A stretch of DNA of 64,000 nt, from contig JAXRKP010000438.1 of assembly GCA_037039925.1 (NCBI GenBank), positions 95,001 to 159,000 on the forward strand, read 5' to 3'. Positions 37,800 to 51,312 of this stretch are shown here, piece after piece. The position numbers were made by a program, and so were the translations under genes. Numbering within the stretch: position 1 is the first letter of the stretch; every line of letters begins with the position of its first letter. Below the pieces are notes generated by a model. It did not search any database and was not told the DNA's origin. It saw only the letters and a list, made by a program, of their open reading frames with translations. This stretch comes from Doris montereyensis (Eukaryota > Mollusca > Gastropoda > Nudibranchia > Dorididae).

Positions 37800-39950
37800 T
37801 TTTTTTTTTAAATATTTTCTTCTACTAAAAAGTTATGAAAATATGATATTACAAATCTCTTTTGCCAGGTAGATCTTGGCCTTCTTCTATTTTTTTCTTT
37901 TTTTATTATGTTAACAGAGAGGCTCACGTACTTAAGATAAAAAAAGAAGACAATTTTATGCATGACTGTTAAAATTAACTTTTATCTATAATATTCTTAT
38001 CTGGATAAGGAGACACACGTTGGCGTTGGCATTATTGTACATTACACGTCTCGCCTGTCAACGTTGATAGCGAAAAGAGATAAAGAGGTGAATGCTCCGA
38101 ACTCATATGACCTTAATAAACCATCCCTTGGTATCTGGCTCAAGTGACTCCTGCATCGGCACAAAGCTCAGGCCATAGCCATTCTCCATCTCCTATCAGC
38201 TGTCACTTTCTCTATTGTTATAAAAGTTTGTAAAGATTGGGAATATCGGTCTATGATTCATTCAATTGATGGCTTCTCCTACTAAGTAACTGTTTTTTTG
38301 TGCTTTTATAAAATGTAGAGGTGTTAAGATTATTAGCTGCATTATAATTATTTTTTGTAGAAACCATGCAATTCAAAGAAGAATACAGAAATGACGGGAA
38401 AATTCAGTTTTAGCAAAGAAATCCATGTATTTGAAAAGATGTGAAATGCAATAAAGCAGGTTTATGAACACTTTTATTTTCGTAAGACTGAAATGAAAAT
38501 TTCATGTACCTCTGTATTATTTAAGTGATTTATGATTGTATACTTTTGACAAAAGGTTGGATTCTCAATCAGTTTTATTTAATGTAAAATGATTAGATAA
38601 AGTTGCACTGTTAGCTGTCCGATATTTTTAATGGGGAAAATCTGCTGATTCAAGCCACCTTTTTAAATGCTTTTGATACCGTTTTCATGTCGTGTCGGTC
38701 CTTTGAATAGTAGTGTAGTTTTATTAGGTGTTGTCATTGTTTGGGTTTTTTATGTCATGTCTGTCCTTTGAATAGTAGTGTAGTTTTATTAGGTGTTGTC
38801 ATTGTTTGGGGTTTTTCAAGCGTCGTGATTGCATTTATTACCACAATTTCTTCTTTTTTTAAAGATTTTGATTAACATTTTTTTATTATAGTTTTCACCT
38901 CTGACCTGACATCATGATACTTTAAAAACACACTATAAATGCACTGTTAAAATATTCTACTTAATGGATCTTTTGTTCCCATGAATAAATTTTTCAGTTT
39001 TCAGCGGGTATCAAAATTTAAGTTCTCTATCTCAGTCTTCTTATGACCGTTAATTCTGTGAAACAACATCGCCTGACTTAAATGCCCTCATCCCTTATTC
39101 AGTTCTTGTCGTGTCTGGTGATACCAGTACCTGTGATATGAGAAAAGTCATTGTACTTTGAAGTACTTGACCTGAGCTGCATAGAGAGCTGCTGAGAAAG
39201 CCCACTACCGTAAAACTTCCCTTATCAGCCCTGTTGCACTTATTTGATGTAACATTAATTTTGATATAATAATAATTCAGATCTCTTTTTATGGGTTTTT
39301 ACATTGAGTACAAGATGAATCATGTTTATATGTGTATAAAATTAATGTGTATTATATTATAAATAAACCATGCTCAGTAATCTCAGTGAATTACGTTTTT
39401 ATGAAATTTCTAAATGAATGTTTCAAATCGCTCGTACGTTGATTTATTATAATTGATTATTGTTTGGCTTGGTAACTTGAAATTTGATGACTGGCCGTGG
39501 CAGGCTCTGTCTGAAGTGATGGACATTCACCCTTGACATTAAGCCCAAGATAAAAGATTATAATGCTATTCAGTGCTTGATACCAAGTTAGCCTTTAATC
39601 TTGTCACAGTTCCCAATCTTTGCTGGTCTGATTTCATTTCAGTCGTACAATGCTTTTCATAAAATCCTGTTTGATTGTGCTTCACATCTTTAATATATTT
39701 CTTTACTGTTAAAGTACTTTATGGTTTTATGTGAGTCTCATGTTATAAATTGAATAAAGGACAAAGAAATAATAATGTAAGTAGGTAAAAACTTTGAATA
39801 AGTCACTTGTGTAGGGCACTTATCTATTTGGCATGTTCTGCGCTTCACAGAAATCACACAATTGCATACGAATGATGAACGTTACCCATACTCTAGTCCG
39901 AATAGTTTTGTTTTAAGATTTGATTTGAAAGTAGTGTAGCTATTATTATG
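37800..39950. other. Unique AT-rich DNA upstream of the membrane-protein gene
   Basis: Holds a 64-bp direct duplication at 38690-38816 (CCTTTGAATAGTAGTGTAGT in both copies). Promoter and 5' exons of the gene may lie here but nothing identifies them. Confidence 0.45.
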
Positions 39951-39954
39951 AGGT

Positions 39955-40180
39955 GTTGTAGCTGAACCGTAATGTTATGGTGTTATGAGCTTATAATCAT
40001 GACCACACTGATTCAAGCCCCATGGTTGGCACAGGTGTGCTTTATTTACGTTCTACTCTTAGGAAGGAAAGGTCCATCACTCTACTTTCCTCACTTTACC
40101 CAGGTGGAAATGGGTATTCAGCTTTAGGTAGAGAAAGATCTTGTCAGAGTGCTAGTACAGAAAGCCTAACAGAAGTGTTT
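39955..40180 (+). mobile_element. SINE-B copy, 5' two thirds
   Basis: TTGTAGCTGAACCGTAATGT, then ATTCAAGCCCCATGG (B-box-like), CACTCTACTTTCCTCACTTT, ACCCAGGTGGAAATGGGTAT and TAGGTAGAGAAAGATCTTGT. It lies 250 bp upstream of the exon at about 40430. Confidence 0.75.
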
Positions 40181-40508
40181 CTGGTTTTTGTAGACAGTTG
40201 AGTGCAGCGTTAGAGAAAGATCAGGCGGTGAATTTGGTTTTTGACCTTATTAAATTTTAATGTTGAGTGCGGTGGAGGACCTAGCTGGAACGTTGATGTC
40301 AATCAGAGCGTGGAGATATTTAGGAGCCTGTGTATTATTATGAAGTAAGTGATATCACAGTAGATACACAAAAAGCAAAAAAACTTTGTCAGTAATTATT
40401 GACTTTCTTTATGTTGTATATTCTCCAGATTGCCTGTCAGGAATTGTCTTCACCTATGATTTTCCCTGAACAGAATTCATTCTGTGTTAAATATTTGTTA
40501 CCATCACC

Positions 40509-41485
40509 ATGAAGTTTCCCATTAGCGTCTCAAACAAGAAGTATATCGGCAAAATGAACACGAAAAAATCCAACAAAGAGGCCAAGGAAAAGCTGCCATG
40601 CAAAGAGGTTGAACCGCAGGTCATCAAAGTACCAAATGCTGTTCTTTGTCATCAGGAGAATCAACTGGCAACCCCCGTAAATACTGAAGATATTTCATCG
40701 AACTTAAATGCCAACACATCAACTCACAATTATCCGAGGTTGGCACTCACCAATAATTCAGAGCTGCTTGAAAACTTAGACGTGGACGGTAGACTTTTTG
40801 GCATGTTTAAAAGAATTTCATTTGACCGATCGATATCATGGGACGACAGTGGATTTAATAGTTGTACCAGTGATGATCGTGACGACCTTCGGTTTCAGAC
40901 CGTTAGTCTTTCGATTTAAGTTTCTTCGGTGATGACGAGGATGAACATTCCACTGCCACGAAGCAAATTTCTCTCAGATTCCGTCAAAGAAGTTACTCTC
41001 TCGATTCTGAATCATCTGATCTGTCAGACTCGCACTTACACAACATTCAAAATTCAAAATCGTCGTCATCCACGACGTACTCAGATTTAGAAAAAAATTT
41101 AGTTTTGTGGAGGAACAGTAACGGCAGGCTTTTTAATAATGAGAAAATCTCTCGTAGGAAAAAAATTGGTGAATAGCAACAATACTAGTAGCAGTGGTAG
41201 TAAACTGTGCTGTGTGGAAACTGACACGGACACATCAGACATCTCCGTGGTGCCGCCAAGACCTGCCTTTCCCAGGAGAAGCGCGTGGGGAAAGACCACA
41301 ATAACAACACTCAAAATGCCTCCATTATCAAGAATCTCAGATCTTATAAAAAATCTTCTTCCCCCGAATGAGCAATTGTTTTCAAGAGCATGGCTTGTTG
41401 ACGTTGATTTCCTGCGTCTTCTACACGCTGATCCTGGGGTTTGCCATTGGTGTGTGCGGATTCTTGTTCCAAGTTATCAAATCTT
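40509..41485 (+). CDS. Unrecognised single-pass membrane protein, main coding exon
   Basis: The start ATG has a good context (CACCATGA) and follows a likely acceptor (attctccag, exon from about 40430). The first 136 codons are hydrophilic and contain FGMFKRISFDRSISWDDSGF. The frame closes at 40917, but one T added near 40910 continues it as FDLSFFGDDEDE and a Ser-rich stretch with RSYSLDSESSDLSDS. An extra A in the A7 run at 41159-41165 then moves it to KLVNSNNTSSSGS and DTDTSDISVV. A third shift between about 41350 and 41383 leads to HGLLTLISCVFYTLILGFAI, a hydrophobic helix of about 28 residues, ending VIKS at donor tctt/gtaagt. Serines in R-x-x-S contexts suggest kinase sites. I do not recognise the family. 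Confidence 0.72.
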
Positions 41486-42956
<1,471 letters not shown>

Positions 42957-43072
42957 TCATGAGCAAAGAAGACTTGCAAGATCTCAAAAAAGGTGCGATC
43001 AAGTCCAGGCAGAATGAGAAAATGTCAAGTTTGGATAAAGCAAGACGTACCACTGCTTTGAGAAATGTATAA
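42957..43072 (+). CDS. Unrecognised membrane protein, last exon (basic tail)
   Basis: The acceptor is tttgttacag/TC after a T-rich tract. It joins in phase 1 to the donor at 41485, giving FMSKEDLQDLKKGAIKSRQN, then EKMSSLDKARRTTALRNV and stop TAA at 43070-43072. The tail is about 38 residues, lysine- and arginine-rich, directly after the membrane helix. The final eight residues fall inside the first copy of a 70-bp tandem triplication (43049-43258). The intron between the two exons carries the TTA microsatellite. Exon status rests on splice sites and phase only. Confidence 0.62.
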
Positions 43073-43258
43073 AAAGAAATAGAAAAAACAGGTTTTGTTG
43101 TAGTGTTGACATATATATACCACTGCTTTGAGAAATGTATAAAAAGAAATAGAAAAAACAGGTTTTTTTGTAGTGTTGACATATATATACCACTGCTTTG
43201 AGAAATGTATAAAAAGAAATAGAAAAAACAGGTTTTGTTGTAGTGTTGACATATATAT
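43049..43258. repeat. 70-bp tandem triplication covering a coding end
   Basis: Three copies start at 43049, 43119 and 43189 (ACCACTGCTTTGAGAAATGT). They differ by one base (GTTTTGTTG vs GTTTTTTTG). Copy 1 contains the stop codon of the membrane-protein gene. Confidence 0.95.
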
Positions 43259-43904
43259 ACCACAAGTATATCCTGGTTTTCTTTTTTCCTCTCAAAATTT
43301 TCCGTTATTTTTCTTTCCTGGGGTTTTTCTTTGGGTCGGGTTGTTTTTTTCTTTGTGGTTTTTATCTCATGATACCTTGATACTTTTCTCTGGTAGCAAT
43401 TTATCAGAATGGCTCGAATCTTAATGAAAACTGACATGAAAAAATTAATTTGGTTTGTATTATAAATTATGCAAATTAAATATGAAGCAAAATACTCCTT
43501 TATATAAAATATAACTTATTATATTTTATATATACTGATGTAATAGTATCATTATCTGTCTTTGTCTTTACATGGGATTATTGATGTTAATGTAGAAGAA
43601 TCAAATCATTAATATTACACATTTAATTTTGTTTTAGTGAGTACTTGATCTATGAAGACAAGAAGGTCCAAAACAAATTTTTTAGCTCTGTATATTTTTT
43701 TCTTCTTTTTTGTTTTTGCTCTTTAGGCATTTGTTTATTTATGGCCTGAGGCATACATTTTGAGAAAGATTGCCACTCATAAATTATATATATATATAAT
43801 ATATGTATATTATGTGTATCAATGTCATAGGATATTTACAATAATGAAATTATAAAGATCATGTCAATTAGTGCCATATTAACGCCTGAGAATAGCAAGG
43901 ATGG

Positions 43905-44440
43905 ATTTGTAGGTGCAGTAGTAGGTGTAGTGGTAAGTGTAGTGGTAGGTGTAGTAGTAGGTGGTAGGTGTAGTAGTAGGTGTAGTAGTAGGTGTAGTAG
44001 TAGGTGTAGTGGTAAGTGTAGTGGTAGGTGTAGTAGTAAGTGTAGTGGTAGGTGTAGTGGTAAGTGTAGTGGTAGGTGTAGTGGTAAGTGTAGTGGTAGG
44101 TGTAGTGGTAAGTGTAATGGTAGGTGTAGTGGTAGGTGTAGTAGTAAGTGTAGTAGTAAGTGTAGTGGTAGGTGTAGTGGTAAGTGTAGTGGTAGGTGTA
44201 GTGGTAGGTGTAGTTGTAGGTGTAGTTGTAGGTGTAGTGGTAAGTGTAGTAGTAGGTGTAGTGGTAGGTGTAGTGGTAGGTGTAGTAGTAGGTGTAGTGG
44301 TAGGTGTAGTAGGTATAGTGGTAGGTGTAGTAGTAGGTGTAGTGGTAGGTGTAGTAGTAGGTGTAGTAGTAGGTGTAGTAGGTGAAGTGGTAGGTGTAGT
44401 AGTAGGTATAGTGGTAGTGGTAGGTGTAGTAGTAGTAAGG
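43905..44440. repeat. Minisatellite, 12/6-bp GTAGTGGTAGGT unit
   Basis: About 45 copies of GTAGTGGTAGGT and GTAGTGGTAAGT with an occasional single-base variant. All frames open; no gene. Confidence 0.95.
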
Positions 44441-44774
44441 ATTAAAGTCCCCACAGCCTGCAATTCTCATGATAAATGAATTGATAAGAGGTGAAATACG
44501 TTCGCATATTGAATTCATTCATTGCCTGTTAAAAGGTTGATGACGACCCAAAAAATATAAAATCTTGTATGAAGGATGAGAAAAGTCATGAAGAGGTACT
44601 GCCTTGATTTGCATACGCACATATGCTCTTGGCTATACTTTACACTCACCAGTACAATCAATTTTTTTTATGATATTTTACTGTATCATTTATTACTATT
44701 TGTGATTTCTTATTGTTACAAATTTTATGTATAAATGAAAAAGTAATACATGTGTGTATATATATATATAATAT

Positions 44775-45475
44775 AGATATGGCCGGTGATACTGTCTAAA
44801 AGCTAACATAGAGATGAATTTTTCAGGAGAAGCAAGAACAAAAGAGTTATTTATCATCAAATAGGGCTGATGCAAACACTGCTTCATGCTTTTTGGGAAT
44901 ACAATTTAATAACTATTGTATAGATGGATTTATAGGCAGTATCCCCATACAAGTGCAAGCTCACCGACTTTACATCATTTATCACCCTGCAGACCATTTC
45001 ATTCAAAGTCATTCTGAGCTCCCTGGAGAGCATACAGCCTGTTAGGCACTTTGTACTAATACTCTGACAAGATTTTCTCTACCTATAGCTGGGTACTCAT
45101 TCACACCTGAGTCAAGGGGAAGTAGAGTGAAGTATCTTTCCTAAGAGTACAACGCTGTGGGAAAAAACTCCTGGACGAGCCATTGGGTTGGAACTAGTGT
45201 CATCGTGGTTCCAAACCTATAATGCTACAGTATTGTTACAAGTGTTCCACTTTAGTCTTTAGAATGTAGACTGGGGCCTTTCTATGGGTTCAAGGCTTTC
45301 AATATTTATGAAGACACGAAGAAGCGTGTGTTTGTTGATCCTTTGAAGGACAAATCTCGTATCCCAATATAGATATCATGGACTGACCTGTTTAGATAGC
45401 TTCACCAATGATATGTATGTATAGAAAAGAAGAAAAAAAAATCTCACTGCCTCGAAGTATGAAAGTGAAAATGAT
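44775..45475 (+). repeat. Dispersed repeat family E, split by a SINE-B
   Basis: The left part has GATACTGTCTAAAAGC and GCAAACACTGCTTCATGCTT. The right part, after the SINE-B, has CACTTTAGTCTTTAGAATGT, ATTTATGAAGACACGAAGAA and TTTGAAGGACAAATCTCGTA. It aligns with 53195-53740 and, reversed, 58265-58700. Confidence 0.68.
44928..45235 (-). mobile_element. SINE-B copy inserted in repeat family E
   Basis: Reverse strand holds the full SINE-B body (TTGACTCAGGTGTGAATGAG, TATAGGTAGAGAAAATCTTG, GTCGGTGAGCTTGCACTTGT, ending ATAAATCCATC). It splits a family E copy. A short TATTGT occurs at both borders and may be a target-site duplication. Confidence 0.8.
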
Positions 45476-45961
45476 TTTACCGTGTGGAAGATGAATAAAA
45501 GTTGCCGACAGTTTGAGTTTTGTAAACATATTGTTTGAGTTTTGCAAACATTTTCTGGCATTTTTTTTTGGTTATATTCTTTATTTTCCACTTATGAAGA
45601 TTTTTTTAGAAATTGAAAATATAAACAAAACAAAAAAAAAATCTTTATATTATATAATATACTTAATGTACATTTGTGATTTTGTGATCATTGCTTTTTT
45701 TTAAATTTGTTTATAGCTTTTATAAATTTTTAATATAATGATATATATGTTACTTAAAATAAATAGACTGTCTTTCTGTTTGTATTCAAAGTATTAATTA
45801 GCCGGTGTGCGATTTTAGCTGCATTTCGGTGAGATGGAAAAGTAAAGAATTTAATTTGAGGTAATTGAGCTTTCAACTTAAAATTCTCTTTCTTTTGGGA
45901 CTTTGCTTTCAAATGAACACAAGTATTGTTTTGTTTGTGGTTTTTTTTATGAAATTGAACA

Positions 45962-46318
45962 AATGGATGAATGGATGGATGAAATAATTATAGATGAATG
46001 GATGGATGAAATAATTATAGATGAATGGATGGATGAAATATTTATAGATGAATGGATGGATGAAATAATTATAGATGAATGGATGGATGAAATAATTATA
46101 AATGAATGGATAGATGAAATAATTATAGATGAATGGATGGATGAAATAATTATAGATGAATGGATGGATGAAAAAATTATAGATGAATGGATTGATGAAA
46201 TAATTATAGATGAATGGATTGATGAAATAATTATAGATGAATGGATTGATGAAATAATTATAGATGAATGAATGGATGGATGAAATAATTATAGATGAAA
46301 TGGATTGATGAAATAATT
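45962..46318. repeat. Minisatellite, 27-bp unit, ~13 copies
   Basis: Unit GAATGGATGGATGAAATAAT then TATAGAT. Confidence 0.95.
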
Positions 46319-46484
46319 AAATTCTTCACAGATAAATTTGAAACCTGGAGTTATGAATACAATGCTCACTGTTTAAAAGAACACATCATACAGATATAAA
46401 TATATGAACACTTTATCACTCCACATACTTGTCTTTTTATTTCATCGGACATAATAATATTAAATATTATCAGTAGGAAGAGTG

Positions 46485-46600
46485 CCACCACATCGGTAAG
46501 AAGAACACACAGACAGGTGTCACACTCACAGACTAACAGTGGTTGGTTGATGGGAGATCACCTTAACTGTGGATATGGATAAAATAAAATAAAATTCTGG
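46485..46600 (+). mobile_element. Possible degenerate SINE-C 3' end
   Basis: GGGAGATCACCTTAACTGTG and GATATGGATAAAATAAAATA match the SINE-C end. The part before it is too diverged to align by eye. Confidence 0.4.
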
Positions 46601-46667
46601 AGACACAGTTGGGAGGTTACAATGCGTCTTAACGATAATTGAGATATTTTTTAGATATTATCACTTA

Positions 46668-46850
46668 AATGGTTGCGTCTATGGCCAAATGGTTAGGCTG
46701 TCGCATTTGGGATCATGGGATCCCGAGGTTGAATTCAGCAAAGCTAGGTCCGACAATGTGTTCCTTGGGAAAGACACTTGACATTTTCCTACTCAGACTT
46801 AATCCAGGTGCAAATGGGATGGAAGCACTAGTTTTAGCATCCTTTGCTTT
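46668..46850 (+). mobile_element. SINE-A copy
   Basis: The head is TATGGCCAAATGGTTAGGC and GAGGTTGAATTC. Then come AAGCTAGGTCCGACAATGTG, TTCCTTGGGAAAGACACTTG and core AATCCAGGTGCAAATGGGAT with AAGCACTAG. The 3' half is lost. Confidence 0.78.
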
Positions 46851-46899
46851 TCCTTTCTTCTTACTGAAATTGAATAGATGTGGAATGGGTTGGAAGTAG

Positions 46900-48080
46900 G
46901 GAAAGGAAGCTGAAATCCTCTTTATTCGGGGAAAAGCTGCACATTATAAATGTCCACTATTACTATTACTTATTATTTGCAGTACACACACAATATAACA
47001 TTTTTATGTATTACATCTGCTGTGCCATGCTTTATAAATATATTATAATAAATAGGAGTAAGAGTGAAAAGTAATGTTCTGATTGTCAGCACAACTAAGG
47101 CCTTGTAAATTGCACCACAAAATGAATATATGCTCTAGTAATATTAATATAAAATTATCATTTCAATTGCAATAAATTGTGATGCTTTCTTTTCAAATGT
47201 ACACAATTGTATTTTTGTTTCCTTTATGATACAATGTTTTCTGTACTTTTGTTTGTTGTATGCGTTGTTTTGTATTACATAAATTATGGTGATCCCACAG
47301 CGCGTTCTTAACTTGCAAAATGTAGATGCCAAGGTTTAAATATTGATGATAATAATACTGATAGCATAGAGGTAGAAGTTTGAAGGATTTTGTTTGTTTG
47401 CAGGAACGACAATCTTCAGTGCAGACTTCCTCCATTGATCAAGATCAGCGGGTGACTGGTGAATAGGCCTACTTGTATTAGTGTTAGATCTTATTTTCAT
47501 CCTCTTATTTTTCATCTTGCAGTTTCCTGTAAATTCACCTTGTGATTACCGTGTATGCTGAACAGGGTAAATTTCCCATAGGCAGAATGTGTAGACTGGA
47601 TCAAGCATTTAGTTGTAACAGAAATGGATAAAAATGATGTATATCAGTCGCTAGATAATCATACGCTGTTTGTGAGAAGAGAAAAGCATGCAATTGAGAT
47701 GAGATTAAGAATATCCTTTATTGACCCGTAAACAGGAAAGTACGTTGTGTTTGTTGACATAATGCTCACAATAAATAATGTGTACAGTACAGATATGGGA
47801 AGCTAGCCAAGTTCGTTGTTGTCTGATTTGATTACAGTTTACACAGCATGAGCATACCACAATGAATGCATGCAACCCTGTCGTCAGGCTGAGTCACTCA
47901 CCATCCACCAATCAATTTCAGTCGCAACCATTCTGTGTGTTGGTGACACTACTGGATACATGAATCTGTTCTATGGACTACACAGCAGACTCTCGTGAGA
48001 TGCCTGACAAGCGTGTATCGCTGTACAAGGTGATGACATCACAGTTAATCTATATACATACATGTGCAAAGGATTTTCAT
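46900..48080. other. Unassigned AT-rich DNA
   Basis: No gene or repeat family recognised between SINE-A (46668) and the LINE leader fragment (48085). Confidence 0.45.
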
Positions 48081-48084
48081 CTAA

Positions 48085-48665
48085 ACTAAGGAGGCGACCA
48101 TCCCCTATCAGGCACGTCCACAGGGTTGCGGTTGGTGGAATGGCCTCTAGATTTAGAGGCTAGCTGCGAATAACCAATAAGCAGTCGTGGACAATCTGGC
48201 GCTGGTCATAGAGGGTGGGGTGGAGTTGGAAAATGGGAATTCAGCTCTCAGAAAATACCCCAACATACCCACAGAAATGACTAGCAAACGAATCGAGGCG
48301 CCTTTATAACCCTCTCCCCGGGTAGATAGATCTCGTTAGCTTGGTAAGGTAGTCTTATCTAGGAGACGGAAAATTTCAAATCATAGGCAGACAGGGCTCA
48401 TTAACCTGGCAGGGTAGCCTGTCTAGAAGTGAATCTTCAAAATAAATCCTGGTCCTCCTAGTCAGGGGGTTGGGCATGGGGCATCAACCTTACCCTGCAA
48501 AAATCAGCATCGCTACAGAAACGTCAACAAAGAATTCAATTACGCCAATCTTGTGCACAGTTGGTGTCCCTCTAAAGTGCTCGGGGCACACACCACCTCC
48601 CTGGGACAGTGGAGGGTGCAATAAGAGAACTGGAGGAAATATGAAGAAGACGGGATAAACCTGGA
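48085..48665 (+). mobile_element. Fragment of a LINE 5' leader with conserved-looking RNA folds
   Basis: The segment has no long open frame but shows nested stems and two tandem ~62-nt units (48318-48380 and 48381-48440). Both units read gaca/gat-agg-ctc-TTA-C-TGG-A-GGTAG then TCTAG-AG. The organisation recalls the paired units in front of the endonuclease at 24.5 kb, so I infer a leader of a related LINE whose body is lost. A fragment holding only the 5' end is unusual because LINE copies normally lose that end. No protein was identified downstream. Confidence 0.45.
48108..48194 (+). ncRNA. Nested stem-loop RNA fold, possible ribozyme or leader structure
   Basis: An outer stem GTCCAC/GTGGAC (48109-48114 and about 48185-48192) encloses TTGGT/ACCAA and an internal perfect hairpin GCCTCTA-gatt-TAGAGGC (about 48143-48160). 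This is three nested helices in 85 nt. Such compact folds at LINE 5' ends are sometimes self-cleaving ribozymes in other families. I could not match the sequence to a known ribozyme consensus, so the function is open. Confidence 0.35.
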
Positions 48666-49197
48666 AATCTATGGAGAGGCTGGTCTAGGAGAGAAGCGAT
48701 TGGAGATAGTTCATTGATGGCCTGTTTCCCAGCAAGCAAAATAGGCAGAAGAAGAATGCGTAGAAGTAAAAGGTGAATTATTTCATAAACATTGTCACAG
48801 TTTCGTAGTTTTGAACGTACAATTATGCATACCTGGTGTTCATAAATGGAAAAAGTTTGGTCACCCGCCATCAGTGTGCATTTGTAAAAACTGCGGTTAT
48901 GAAATATACAATTATCCAGCGACGACTGTATTTTCTGGGTACACCTGTCTCATCAACTATCCCATAGCCCTCCAGGTGTGTGCGGGCACTGCATAATGGA
49001 CTTTGATATTAAATAATGTTAAAGCCTTGTAGGAACAAAGGCAAGACAAACACAAGGAATAGAGAGAGAAAAACCTGTAGGCACCATGAAGATTGAATCC
49101 ATTGCGACCTCCAAGTCGGCACCCATCATCTTGCCATGAAAAGGGAGCATATTACCACCAGGCTAACTACACTCCTTACTAGGAGAACCCGTCACTC

Positions 49198-49520
49198 AAA
49201 TTGTAGCTAAACCGTAGTGTTGTGAGCTGGTAATCACCACGACACTAGTTTTTTCACAGCATTGTACTCTTAGGAAAATTACTTCACTCTACTTTCCTCA
49301 CTTAACTCAGGTGTGAATGGGTACCTATCCATAGGTAGAAAAAGATATTGTCCGAGTGTTAGTAACGAAAAGCTTAATAGGCTCATTTACTGTATGTTCC
49401 CCCGGGAGTTCAGAGTGACTTTGATGGAAATTGAAATGGTCTGCTGGGGGATAAATGATGTACAGTCGGTGAGCCTGCACTTGTGCTGGGATACGGACAA
49501 TAAATCCATCTTTATTTTTA
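49198..49520 (+). mobile_element. SINE-B copy, full length
   Basis: TTGTAGCTAAACCGTAGTGT, CACTCTACTTTCCTCACTTA, ACTCAGGTGTGAATGGGTAC, CATAGGTAGAAAAAGATATT, GTCGGTGAGCCTGCACTTGT and ACAATAAATCCATC, then a T-rich tail. It defines the consensus 3' end of the family. Confidence 0.82.
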
Positions 49521-49954
49521 TCTTTAAGTTAGCAATAGCAGACACTAACAACAAACATCAAACAGTCAAAGGAAGTTGGCAATTACACAAATTGGACTGA
49601 TGAATTCAAAAATTTATTGGCAGGTCTCAAGGCAACAACAACAATGAACAACATCAACAACAACAACAAGTTTGAGTTACAGCTTCACCGTTGATCAATA
49701 GTTTTCATTTAAAAATGAGTTCTCTATTTCTATTGCACAGATTTTAAGACAGCTCTCTTTTAAATAGTGTTGAAAAATAAAAGGATATGATTTTAAACCA
49801 AAAATAATTGTACGGCTATGTGATGTCATCTATCACAGTAACTGTACTGGTACATACATCAGGAATTGAACACAAGAATCTAACAATAACATGAATAAGG
49901 CATGAAAGAAAGAAAGATATTGTCAAGTCAGGCAGTAAGTCAAGTTTTTTAATT

Positions 49955-50430
49955 ATGCGTTTCATAGGGATTTCTCCCGTCCGCCATATGCAGTGATCTC
50001 AGGGTGAATTAAAAGGAAACAGCAAGATAAAAGATAAGTGAAAGAGTGAAAGGAAAGAATTAGGACCCACCAGTAGTATTAGCCAATGGCCTATCAGGCA
50101 GTAAGTTGAGAAAACTCATCCATTAAAATCAAACCCCAAAACATTGGATTTGTTTGTTTCATGCATTGCAGCTTACTACATCTCCCAGCAGTGATGATTT
50201 CACAGTGAAAACATTATAAAATGGAAAGGACAAAATAAGAGAATGTTGAAAGAATGGAAAGAAGTAGGACCTACCAGCAATACTTGTGTCTCCCCGCTGA
50301 CATCTCTTTCCCCTCACTTTCTTTCTTCATTGCATTGTTTGTTTGTTTCATTGAAATTAATCTTGTCTAACACATACTGTGATTGTGATGTAAAGAGTGA
50401 ATAAAGAGGAAACATCAGCAGTGCCCTCCA
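49955..50430 (+). repeat. Dispersed repeat family D, three copies in a row
   Basis: Copies at about 49955-50085, 50150-50275 and 50335-50430 all begin with a TTTCAT-x-GAAATT-like start. They share CAGTGATCTCAGGGTGAA-type and AGTGAAAGGAAAGAA-type blocks, then GACC-ACCAGCA. The spacing is irregular, so they are separate insertions or an old segmental triplication. Confidence 0.6.
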
Positions 50431-51189
50431 AACGCCCAACTATTTACTGCAAGATATAACAATTTAGACCTCATGAATATGATATAAATTAATGCAGTAT
50501 CTAAAAGTATTGAAATATCAGTTTTTTATTTAACTTCAACACAAAGAATTATTTATTTTTTAAATTTAAACATTGGAAACAAATCTTTGACATTCATTAT
50601 CTTATTCATATATGTTTAAAATCAAGGAAGCAATTTGATGCTAACAAACACACCAACACACAGGGATTGGATAGATATGCTGGCTGTTTCAATGTTGAAA
50701 CTTGACACCTGCTGCGAATCCTAAAGGCGAGCAGCCAAATTCTCTCAATAGCAGAATCTGCTCAGAAACGTGGCAAACTGGATCTCATTATTATAGACTT
50801 TGCTAATATTTCTACATGACATCATGTGATTTTGGGAATTTCGCAATTAGTTCGACACATGTATGTATATATATATATATATATATACATATCATTATAT
50901 CTATAGGAAGACACCAAAATAAAGAAGATTAAGCCTAGAACCTTCTAGAACCTTGAGTCTTTCCTTAGAAATTTAGAATCGACCTAGAAGTGAATCAATT
51001 GTTATGTGCTATTGGAGCAGAAATATATCAAAAATGATCCAGAGCATTTTTTAAATGTTTTGTTTTTAAATTTCTTTCATTATTAAAGATTATAAATCTA
51101 TCTCTATTTTTTTTGTTTTACATCCTCTCTTCCCCGACCCTAAATGTAGAATTGGTTTTTGAAAGTTTGTGTAACTATGACTATTAAGT

Positions 51190-51312
51190 CCAAACAAAGT
51201 CGGTTTCATCAGGTCTGGTGGTGTCAACTAACAAAGTCGGTTTCATCAGGTCTGGTGGTGTCAACTAACAAAGTCGGTTTCATCAGGTCTGGTGGTGTCA
51301 ACTAACAAAGTC
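51190..51312. repeat. 37-bp tandem repeat, three copies
   Basis: Unit ACAAAGTCGGTTTCATCAGG then TCTGGTGGTGTCAACTA. Confidence 0.92.

Noticed and set aside
43861..44518. Cys/Ser/Gly, Val and Thr-rich open frames (metallothionein-like or mucin-like)
   Set aside because: The 12-bp GTAGTGGTAGGT array explains every frame; composition is not evidence of a protein.
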